64,000 nt of DNA from Brachypodium distachyon (taxonomy: Eukaryota > Streptophyta > Magnoliopsida > Poales > Poaceae): assembly GCF_000005505.3 (NCBI RefSeq), contig NC_016133.3:54773237-54837236 (forward strand). The letters run 5' to 3'. Below are positions 20,748-30,800 of the stretch, in pieces. Under the pieces are notes generated by a model. That model made no database searches, was not told where the DNA came from, and saw only the letters and a program-made list of their open reading frames with translations. Both the position numbers and the translations under genes were made by a program. The stretch's first letter is position 1; each line of letters opens with the position of its first letter.

Positions 20748-22440
20748 CACATGTTTGCGTGTGGTATCAAATTCGACCAAGCATCCACAGCTTGAAATAG
20801 ATCGAGAATCAGACCATGATCTCAAAAAAGAGCACTGAGATAAACTCCTCAGATGTCCCTTCTGATCTACATAATGTGCAGCATTCAATAGATGTGCTTT
20901 CAGGAATTTGGAACGATATATGAGGCAAAATAAGTCGTTACTGGAGTATCCCATGCTTTAAAGAAGCATATTTGGCACATTGCACCATTTCAAACAAGAG
21001 ATCTTGAAAAAGGAAACATTTAAAGCTCAACACATGTTCCCTTGTGGTATGAAATTCAACCAATTGTGAGAATATAACAGAAGTCTCAACGAAGAACACT
21101 GGAAAAAAAAGGTCGTTTCCAAAGATTAATCAAGAAAAATACGAATTGAACTCCTCAGATGTCCCTTCTGATCTACATAACGTGCAGCATGCAATAGACG
21201 TGCTTTCAGGAATTGGAACGACATAGGAGGCGAAATAAGTCATCACTGGAGTATCCCACGCTTTAAGAAAGCAAGTTCAGGACATTGTGCCATTTCAAAC
21301 CAGAAATCTTGAAAAGGAAATCGTTTGAAGCTCCATGCATGTTCACTTGTGATATCAAATTCAACCAATTGTCAGCAACTTGAAATAGTTTGAGAACCAA
21401 ACGCGAGTCACGATCAAACATTAAGCAAGAAAAAACGAATTAAACTCCTCAGATGTCCCTTTTGCTCCACATAATGCGCAGCATCCCATAGATGTGCTTT
21501 CAGGAATTGGAACGATATATGAGGCGAAGTAAGTCATCACTGGAGTATCCCATGCTTTAAAGAAGCATATTTGGCACATTGCACCATTTCAAACAAGAGA
21601 TCTTGAGAAAAGGAAACATTTAAAGCTCAACACATGTTCCGTTCTGGTATGGAATTCAACCAATTGTGAGAATAGAACAGAAGTCTCAACGAAGAACACC
21701 GGAAAAAAAAAAGGTGTTTTCCAAAGATTAATCAAGAAAAAGACGAATTAAACTCCTCAGATGTCCCTTCTGATCTACATATAGCAAATTCAGGACACTG
21801 CCATTTCAAACCAGAAATCTTCAAAAGGAAATCATTTGAAGCTCTACGCATGTTCACTTGTGGTATCAAATTCAACCAATTGTCAGCAGATTGACATAGT
21901 TTGAGAACTGAACACAAGTCACGACAAATAACACTGAAACAAAAAAAATAAATCAAACATTAAGCAAGAAAAAACGAATTAAACTCCTCAGATGTCCCTT
22001 TTGCTCCACATAATGCGCAACATCCCATAGATGTGCTTTCAGGAATTGGAAGCGATATAGGAGTCAAAATAAGTCATCACTGGAGTATCTCACACAAACA
22101 AGAAATGTTGTTGAAACAAATTGTGTTTACAGCTCAACACGTGGTCCTTTGTGGTATCAAACTCCCCAATCAAATGGGGGCAGCATTTAACAGTTTGGAA
22201 ATGAAGCATTAATCTCAAAGACCAACGCTAAGATAAGAAGAGTTCTCCAAATATTAAGCGACGAGGCAAACCAACTGAACTCCCCAGAAGCTTCTTCAGC
22301 TCCATGCATATAATGTACAGCATCACGTCGGATGTGCTTTCAGGAACTGAAAAGCTATATGAGGCAAAAATCAGTCATCCCTGGAGTTAAAACGTATCCC
22401 ACCTTAATGAAGGCAGATTCGATACAATGCGCTATGTATG
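20748..22440. repeat. Tandem array of about six 300-bp units
   Basis: The phrase AAACTCCTCAGATGTCCCTT or a close variant starts units near 20843, 21150, 21446, 21753 and 21987, with a diverged unit near 22280 and a partial unit before 20843. Spacing is about 300 bases except for one unit shortened to about 234. Each unit continues with GATGTGCTTTCAGGAATTGGAACGATAT, CTGGAGTATCCCA and TGGTATCAAATTCAACCAATTG (quoted in parts). Units 1, 3 and 5 differ in matching ways, hinting at multi-unit duplication. No long coding frame persists through the units. Confidence 0.88.
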
Positions 22441-22732
22441 TACCTCGCTACTGCATAAAACGAAAGGAATGTGGAGATTAAAAGTCTGAATCTCGGAGAC
22501 TCCCTAAAGTCTGAATCTAATTCACCACCTCCTACCTCTCTCGTTTTCTCTGTCTGCTCCCTCTCCTGCTCAATTCTCTAGCTACCCCCTTTCAGTCCCT
22601 TGCGAAATCTCGCTAGATCAGAGCAGGACCCTGACACACGCGGGCAAGATGAACAATGAGAAGCGACGCATCCAGATTCTAGACGAATGTTAGGGTTTAT
22701 ACACGAGTGAAGCGGGAGCAACGACGCCTTAC

Positions 22733-22937
22733 CATTCGGACGTAGGGGCTTGTCGCCGGAGCGGGAGACGTAGACGCTGGGAGCGGTCGACCTCATACCA
22801 GCATCGCCGGTGCTGCCCCGTCTCGCCCACCCGCCGCCGCCGCCACCCGAACGACGCTCGGCTTCATCAGACAAGAAGCGGCCCAACAGGTAAGCTGGGT
22901 TAAGTAGGCCCGCGAGGCCCATCCCCCGTCGTGGCAT
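22733..22937 (-). CDS. Putative first coding exon of an unidentified gene
   Basis: A GC-rich minus-strand frame starts MPRRGMGLAGLLNPAYLLG and contains a glycine run. It reaches a good donor, AATG|GTAAGG, at 22733/22732 after 68 codons and one base. Composition and donor suggest a real 5' exon, but I cannot find the next exon; downstream (toward 22440) lies the 300-bp array, which may be its intron or 3' transcript. The start lies only about 170 bases from the opposing GC-rich leader of the F-box gene, so the two may share a bidirectional promoter. Confidence 0.35.
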
Positions 22938-24042
22938 CCGGTCCGGGCTGGGAGCCTCGCCCTGGGACTCGACGCGACCTGATCTGAAACGTAAAGCCGA
23001 CTCCGTTCTTCACCGGCACTAGCCGGATTCTTAAATTTCCTCGCCCCCAATGTTCTTCCCCGCTCTAGCCGAATCGCCCGTCTCTGTTCTGACTTGCAAT
23101 TGGCTGTGCCGGCGGCGACGGGCCTCAACTTTGCGCCGTTGCGCGGATTGGTCTCTTCTTCGGATTGCTGGTAAGGAACCCTAGGCTCATTGGGCTCGGT
23201 TGTTTCATCTTGGGGATATTTGTTCTCCTTTCTTTTAGTGGATACTTACTAGGATAAAATCATTGAGCTGACTGTTTCATACAGTGACAAACCATGAAAC
23301 AGCAGGATGTTTTCTTTTTCAACGACCATTGCCTTAGATGTTCAGCAATAATTCGTACTTGGCGACAAGATATGGCATCTGAGTAAACTAAGGACTAACA
23401 GAATCTGCCTCTAGGTCTGGATTTTTATTTTATTTTGGTAATTGCATCATTATTACTCCAGTGGGCATTTTGATACTTGTTCATGTTTGTTCTTTGAGTG
23501 TCAGGATTAGTATATGGTTTCATTTATTTTATTCTTATATGATGCAGAATATTAAGATTTTAAGTGGCATGCTTGACTTGACGGTAATTCTTTATTCACC
23601 TGGTGTCATAACGTTGCTAAAGATCAATTCACTAGTTGGGGCTCGTTCCGGAGAAACTGGGAGGGGAGGGGGGGAAATCGGTCGCTTGGAGGAGGAGAAC
23701 AAACAACAGGGGGAGAGATCAAGAGGGAGAGTCGGCGGAAAGTGCACAAACAGAAGAGATAGATTGATCCAGAACCTTTCTCCCTTCTGATTGATTGTGG
23801 GCAGGGGCGAAAAGAAATCCACAGATAAAATTAATTAGATTAGTGGGCTTGTTAATAAAAGTTACTCTATGACACACACACTATTGCGGGAGCAAGATGG
23901 GGTAATATATCAAATACCCCGAAACCAGCAAGGAGATCTTAGTTCGAATAAAGGGGGGAAGTTTGAGTTTTGGTATACCCTGCTTGATGATATAGACCTA
24001 CCTCTTATTCCATCAGTTCTGTTGTCTCATTGCAGCATCAGA
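22938..24042 (+). other. Promoter, 5' leader and leader intron of the F-box gene
   Basis: A GC-rich plus-strand segment ends at a strong donor GCTG|GTAAGGAACC (about 23171). An acceptor CTCATTGCAG at 24026-24035 lies eight bases before the chosen ATG. This suggests a noncoding first exon and a leader intron of about 0.85 kb. Purine-rich tracts occur at 23650-23770. The frame is also open from an ATG at 23869, but that part would be intronic. Confidence 0.5.
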
Positions 24043-26149
24043 ATGGGAAACATTCTGAATCTCATGCTTGGAGCAACTACACTGGAACATTGCCATCAAA
24101 AGAAATGCCACCAAGGCAGAATATCAGATAATCTATTTGAACCGTTGCACATTCTGGTATTCAGGGCTATATTAAACCGTGCCAGATGTAAAGCAAGCTA
24201 TCAAAAGGGAATAGCCGACAGTCAATTTCAACTTTTAAGCATTCTAATTTGCATAGCAATGTCAGCACGTCGCAGACAAGTCTATGAGGAGGGGACACCG
24301 GATGATCAATTTAAACTGTATAGCATTCTGATTTGTGGAGTTATATCTGACTACATCTGCCAAAAACTAATGCATGAAAATAGAATATCAAATGACCCAT
24401 TGGAAAAGCTTCCAGAGGTATGTTAAAATTTATTATACCGCCTTCCCATTATTTGAAATTGCTTATTTTAATTGGTGTGCTACTATATGTATATTTGCTG
24501 CAGGACGTGCTATGTATCATTTTGTCTACATTGCCTCTGGATAAGGCCGCAAGGACGAGTACGGTATCAAGGAAATGGAGATTCTTGTGGACAGTTCGTC
24601 CGAAACTGAGTTTTGATGGAATTACAGTGCATGGCAAAAACACCTGCATGAAACACCAATATTTTCGAAAGTTCATCGACAATGTTGATGCGGTCTTGGC
24701 ACAGTGCCATGTCAGTGTTGTTGACGAGCTTGCGATCAAAGTTGATTTTGACACCATGCTGGTTATTCATCTTGATAACTGGGTTAACTTCATGGTATCA
24801 TCACGGACAAAGTTCCTAACTTTAGATTTAGCACCAGAAGATTTCCAAGGTCGTGATGATCGGTACTTATTTCCATTCAAACTTTTAGATAGTGGAAGTA
24901 TATCCCGTCTACAAGAAATTCATCTTAGCTTTGGACATCTTCAGCCACCAATTGGTTTCAGTGGTTTCCCCAACCTACGGAAGCTTGATCTGAACTTAAT
25001 GAATGTCAGTAGAAAGGATCTTGAAGAGATGTTGTCAAATTGCTGTAATCTAAGCATTGTTAGATGTCACCTCGAGGATGAACTAAAGGTTAACGGTCCA
25101 CTGCCTCACCTGCTATACTTGAATATTTCATTCTGCGGAATAACGAAGATTGTATTGCGTGGTGTGCAACTCACAACTTTTATATACAAGGGAACGCCGG
25201 TATGCATTGACCTCGGTAAATCATCAAGACTGGAAAATGCAGATATTTGTTTTTCTAAAGCTACTCTTGAGGATGCTACCACCCAACTTGTTAATGTGTT
25301 TACACATGTTCAAAATCTGATTTTTGATACTTTCTGTAAATCAACGGAGGTTTGTTAGTTGATCATCCCTAACTTATGATTCATTATGTCTTACATTTAT
25401 CCATCATTGCCACTGATTGTCTATCTTTCAGATGCCCTACCTGGTGCATACCCGATGCAAGTTTTCTCAGCTGAGGCATTTAAAATTGTTGCTACTATTT
25501 GAAAACGAGGTTGACACCCTAAGTTTGGTCTCCTTCATGATGTCTGCTCCTTTCATCGAAAATTTTGAGATAACTGTAAGTATTCTTATGATCTATGTAC
25601 ACTTTCCAATGTTACTGCATCTGTACTCTTCCAAGTCAGCAACAAATCACGCATTTCTATTTCATAATTTGGATGTAACAAATGAGCCAGCTGAAATTGT
25701 GCCATGTCACATGTTGTATGCTCACTTTTATAAACAGCTAACTTCAGTTTTGTAGGGTAGCACTTCTGTGGTTTTTTCCTTTCTTCAGCACTCCTGCTTA
25801 GTCTTTGAAAATTGTATCTTAGGTTTCTTATTCCAACTTGCAGTTTAATGTTGATCCTTTACTATACACGGAACACGTGCCTACGAAGACACGTCGGGAG
25901 CGTCCTTATAAATATCTGAAGAATGTATGCATGAAAGCATTCCAAGGATCGAGAGGCCAGCTTGAATTTCTTTCACACGTAGTAGAAAATGCCCCTTCCT
26001 TGGAATTTTTAACTCTAGATAGTTGGCGTCCACTGCTGGAGTATGTGAAAGATGCTGACAGAACGAGATTTGTGGATTCAGCTCATCGAACCGCGAGAAG
26101 ATGTCTGCAAGGAAAGATCTCTCCCAAGTGCTCTCTGAGATTACTTTAA
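24043..26149 (+). CDS. F-box/FBD-type leucine-rich protein, 556 aa
   Basis: Family members are substrate adaptors of SCF ubiquitin ligases: the F-box binds SKP1 and the LRR/FBD part is thought to bind targets. Exons: 24043-24417, 24504-25349, 25432-25575, 25844-26149. All junctions are phase 0 with GT-AG signals, and the last exon ends in TAA. The F-box spans about residues 118-160 (EKLPEDVLCIILSTLPLDKA, then STVSRKWRFLW). Leucine-rich segments follow (FSGFPNLRKLDLNLMN). The C-terminal part (LKNVCMKAFQGSRGQLEFL, ENAPSLEFLTLD) is FBD-like. The first 117 residues are unusual: three or four tandem copies of a 28-30-residue unit, each with an ISDNLFEPLHIL or DDQFKLYSILIC core, lead directly into the F-box. 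The start at 24043 follows a good acceptor. Single-gene evidence is strong; target unknown. Confidence 0.85.
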
Positions 26150-26789
26150 TCAGGATTTAAGCGAGGTAGATGTACAATTATTGAGGCTCGGTTGGGGTTG
26201 TTTAGCTGTGCTAATGGTGAATTTATTTTATAATCCGCTGTAGAGAAATTGGTAAGGAAGTAGAAAAAAGTTGGTTGTTGATCAATCATACAGTGAAATT
26301 CAACGGTTGGTTAGAAAAGCTGGATCCTAATCCAAAGGCAGCTTGATTCTCGTACATATATCATTGTGGTAGCTGTAAAATATAAGGGGTTGCTGTATAT
26401 GCAAGTTTCTACTGGTTCTTAGGGCATGTGATGTTTAGGTCCCCTGGATACTAGATGAATAAAAATCGTTTTCATATGCAACACGATGAGCAGCTGCATG
26501 CAGAACAAACAAATTATGTGACATGCTGTCAGATAAACAAATTAGGTGACATCAACATCGTGTTATGATCTAAATTAATCTAATTTGATAAATTCAACAC
26601 AACCAGTGCTCTTAAAACCAAGAATCTAAATCTAAACTTGTTTTTCTTAAAAAATAACTTTGAGTGTAAGAGACAAATTTGCAGTACCAACATGCTTTCT
26701 CTCTCATCATAAAACCAGTAAGTTGACCAGATGTTGTAAAAAAATTTGTACAGTACCATATCTTGTGTATCCCCTTCACACTCAACCCT
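26150..26789. other. 3' flank of the F-box gene
   Basis: Contains the likely 3' untranslated region (an AATAAA-like ATGAATAAAAATCG lies near 26455). The rest is AT-rich without a gene. Confidence 0.4.
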
Positions 26790-27310
26790 AAGAGCATCTC
26801 CAGCCGCGTCGTCCCCCATTTGGCGTCTGGCGCAGCCGTTTTTAGGCCGTTTGGTGGGGAGGCGCCGGCGGATTTATTTTTTTAGAGTTCCGCCGTGATC
26901 CAGCTGCGCAAGCCAATACCAACTCCCCAAAAAATTGAATTTCGGCAAAATTTATATAAATTTGGCAAAATTTAAATGAAGTACATGAAATTTAACTAAA
27001 CTCGATGAAATTTAATTAAACATAAAGTTTTTTCATTACATAATTATAAAATAGAAAAACGGCCGCCTAGTCGTCGACGTCGCTGAAGTAGGCAAGGTAG
27101 GCCTCGTCGGAGTCAATGTCCATCGGCTCCACCTTCACCTCCGGCACCGGCCCCTTCCCCGCCTTCTTCTTCTCGGCCTCCTCCCTCGCAGCCTCCTTGG
27201 CGCTCCACGCCTCGGCCTAAGCGTCCGTCATGGCGAGGCCGAGGCGTTTTGCCTCCTCAGCCTCACGATGGCTGGCGCGCTCCATTTTCCTAGCAACATT
27301 TTCCCCTTGT
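26790..27310 (-). pseudogene. 3' end of a transposon-type ORF
   Basis: The right side encodes, on the minus strand, EAWSAKEAAREEAEKKKAG and then VEPMDIDSDEAYLAYFSDVD before a TAG at 27069-27067. An in-frame TAG interrupts the frame upstream (near 27218). The left side begins AGAGCATCTCCAGCCGCGTC, a phrase common at the ends of grass DNA transposons. The acidic tail and lysine-rich segment fit proteins found repeatedly in grass transposons, but I cannot assign the superfamily. Confidence 0.5.
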
Positions 27311-27413
27311 TCTTTGTGTAGATCCAAGTAGGATCTGACATAAGGGCCTTGTGAAGAAAAGACGAAATAAAGATATGTCCAGATTTTCCTTGGGACAAAT
27401 CGTTTGCTTAATA

Positions 27414-27494
27414 CTCCCTCCGTGTCAAAATAAGTGGCGTGGATTGTATAAAATTCTATACATATCTAATTCACTGATGTTGGAACGGAGGGAG
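27414..27494. mobile_element. Stowaway MITE, 81 bp
   Basis: Ends CTCCCTCCGTGTC and GGAACGGAGGGAG, with TA on both sides (27412-27413 and 27495-27496). It lies downstream of the AP-1 gamma gene. Confidence 0.9.
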
Positions 27495-27811
27495 TAGATT
27501 GGACCAAGATTTAATTGTCAATTGGGCAGATTCCTCAATAACAGTAGTGGCTAGTATTTTTCATCAATTCCTCGACAACTGAAGGGGTGGTAACAATTTT
27601 GGATGTATGCATTGCAAATTTGCGATAATCTGAAGACACGCTGATGCTCACTACTACTACTATACAATATTGGGAAAATTATGGGCAAACGGGACTATTT
27701 GTTTAAGTGCCCTCGAATGGGGAACAAAAGCCAAAGAAATAAATTAGGAAAAGATTGGAAGAAACCTTCCCTCTGCCCCATACACGTGAAGAACTATCAG
27801 AACATACAATA

Positions 27812-27812
<1 letters not shown>
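27495..27812. other. 3' flank of AP-1 gamma
   Basis: No gene seen. It probably includes the polyadenylation region of the minus-strand AP-1 gamma transcript. Confidence 0.4.

Positions 27813-27844
<32 letters not shown>
27813..27844. repeat. (CA)16 microsatellite
   Basis: An uninterrupted CA run of 32 bases begins only five bases past the AP-1 gamma stop codon, so it lies in the 3' untranslated region. The transcript carries it as a GU run. Confidence 0.97.
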
Positions 27845-27846
<2 letters not shown>

Positions 27847-27849
27847 GCA

Positions 27850-30800
27850 TTATAATCCAGGTGGAAAATTGCTGACTTGACCTTGTTCCAGCCTGTCCTC
27901 GCCATTCACTTTGTAAGACATCCGAATACGCATTGCAAGCGGTTTCTGTGTGCGCAAAGAATAGAGATAAAAAAAGATAAATTAGATATAACAATGGGGC
28001 AAGAAAGATATGTCCAAAACACTGAAGAGAAGTCAGATACTCAGTAATCATGTCATTCCAGGAATCATGTTTAAGTATGATGCAGAAGGTACTATCGTGG
28101 TACGACGCTACTAAATAGCTGATGCAATGGTCAAAAGCACTAGTCAAACTTAGATCTAGATTATGAAAACTCTGCAGACTATGCAGTTCTCAGACTGGCG
28201 TATACAATCTGGTACCTCTTGACACGTGAATGGAAATGATGTATGGATTATAGAATATAGACCCGCAGTACATGGGACATGAATTCCCGATGTGGTATTA
28301 AAGTTATATGGAAGAGAACTTGGGAACGTAATTCAATCAGATAATACACAGGAAGGAAAGATGAACCCAAAGTGAAGGATGCAGTTCATCATGTACCTGC
28401 CCATGTTGATTATTGGTGACACTGAACCCTTGTGTGACTGAACCCTTTCCATTAGCTGGAACAATGTTACCGCTAGCTGGATCCAGTCGCAATTGGATGA
28501 ACTGCAATGTTCAGTATCAATAAAATATTTAGTCTCTAGTCGACAGAAGTCACAGAACAAAGGAACTAAAGCATCGATCACATTTTACCCTCTATTTCCC
28601 ATCGGTCATGTGAAGAGGGAAGACATTGTTATCATAAGACTAATGCATATAGTGGGGGAGGAGAGCAGGGGGGGCAATATCTAATTGCTAGCCCAGCAGA
28701 ACAGCTCAAGCATTGAATACAATATAAAGCAACATGATGTTACCTTTGGAACAGCTGCCTGAAAAATGAATTCCGTATAAGTACTAGATGACATATTTGT
28801 AAAAGTGGCATGGATGGTACTCTCTTGTGGCTTTCCAAGCTGTTTTCTGAAATCGAAGGTGATCTTCAAAGTTGCACTCTGGAAAGCCGTTATTGATGGG
28901 CACGCATCTTCAAGTCCTGCTTAAATAAGGAGGTTTAGTAACTATGGACATATTATAGTTAGTTCTTGCTGGCAAAAAGCTACAACCCCAAACTAACCAG
29001 AAACGGATGTACTTGATGACAAACCATCGAGCAGATCCACAGCTTGAGGCACAGCAGTAGCGGATTTAGTACCTGTGGCACAAGTGTTACAATTCGGCAA
29101 TGGTGATCAACTGAGAAAGAGGCAGCAGGTGGTAGGAATGTACTATTAGCATCAACCAAACTAACCAGAAACAGATGTGCTTGATGACAAACTACCGAGC
29201 AAATCCACAGGTTCAGGTACAGGAGAAACAAGTTGAGGTGCAGCAGAAACATGTTTTTTCTCTGCTACGCAAGTGTTAGAAAATTCAGCAATGGTTGCCA
29301 AAAAAATAAAGTAAAAGAATTGTTATGATTGCAGCTATTTGTACCTTGGGCAAGACTTAAGTCTGGTACCAGCTGGCCATTTTGTGATGGAGATGATCCG
29401 ATAGATAGAAGATCCATCAGAATATCTGTGCTTGCAGATGAAGGTGCTCCTGAACAGAACAACAGAAAGGAACTTATTAAGTCTAAGGTAAGGATATTCC
29501 AATGGCAGGAAAAAAGCACGTAACAATCGATAGAGAAAGCAATAATTGAAATAGAAACATGAACTTCAGTAATTGAAGATCAAATATGAACTTTTCTGCA
29601 ACATGTGAAATATATATATGTTAAGGTGTCACGGCAACTTACTGACAAAGTAAAAGCATACTTTGATTGTACATGTTTGTGTGCAAGCAACAAGCAGGAG
29701 GTTGGTTGATTCAATTTTTGGAGCAGAGACATAACTAAATTTAAGGCTAATAGGGTAAATGAATAATTATTCGAAAGTCAGTGAAAATGCAGTGTCCTAA
29801 AATTGAAGCAGAGGTAAGAGTATATACATCAGAGAGAGCGACGGATAGGAAATTAGGCAACACAGCACTGTTTTGCTTGGTTTACAACTTCACACCAATG
29901 GAAGAGCGAAGGACAAGGCAAATCCATGAGAATCAGAAAGGAAATACTGAACAAAATACCTGCAGTCGGTAGATTTGTCCCACCAATACCCAAAAGGTCT
30001 TGTAGAAAATCACTAGGTGCTGTAGTAGTAGAAGCAGTGGTAGTAGCTGTCGCATCATCGGAACTTAGGTCAAGCAAATCAGCTAAAGGAGTTACAGCAG
30101 GTTTTGCTAAGCCATTTGGAAACTTAAGGTCTCCAGGAGTAACTGCTGAAGCAGGCTTATATGCAGGAATACTTGCTTGTGTCGTACTAGCCCTCTTCAT
30201 AAGATAAGTAGCTTCATCCAAAACAGGCATACGTTCAAGCAATGATGACCTGCACTTATGCGACATTTCTCTAAGATTAATACCATTCATAAGTACCAGA
30301 ATACAAGAGAAAGTTTATGTAGTAATATTTACAGGTTCTGTAAATCACCTGATAGACTGATGCCTTTGTATAATGGAACCAAATTCAATTGATCTTTGCT
30401 GTAGTTCAAGCACCATATTCTCTTTATTCTGGGAAACTATTCGTTTTACTCTCCTGTTAAGAAAGTACCACCATACCATTTAAATAGCAGTGTTATACTA
30501 TAAGAATCAATTGGCTGTAGTTAACACTGGTTACATTACATGATATGCTAAAGTATTTCAAGGTTACAAATAGGTACCATGTCAAGGATCTAAAACATGT
30601 GATAAGTTTGCACAGAAAGCAAGTTCATGAAGAATGACAAAAGGATGATCAAATCATTCACAATAGCATCGGTATGTCACCGTATGAATAGCATAGTGTA
30701 GACATCGATAGAGCATTACAAGTTCTACGTATGTGAAGGAAACATAACTCCATATCTAAATGATCTAGCAAGTCCAAAGTTCACGTGTAACGATAGATGA

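Noticed and set aside
20748..22440. CRISPR-like array
   Set aside because: Units are about 300 bases, imperfect and in a plant nuclear context; no short identical repeats with unique spacers.
22793..23128. 111-codon minus frame overlapping the putative exon at 22937
   Set aside because: It crosses the likely shared promoter, is in another frame than the better-supported start and has no recognisable content.
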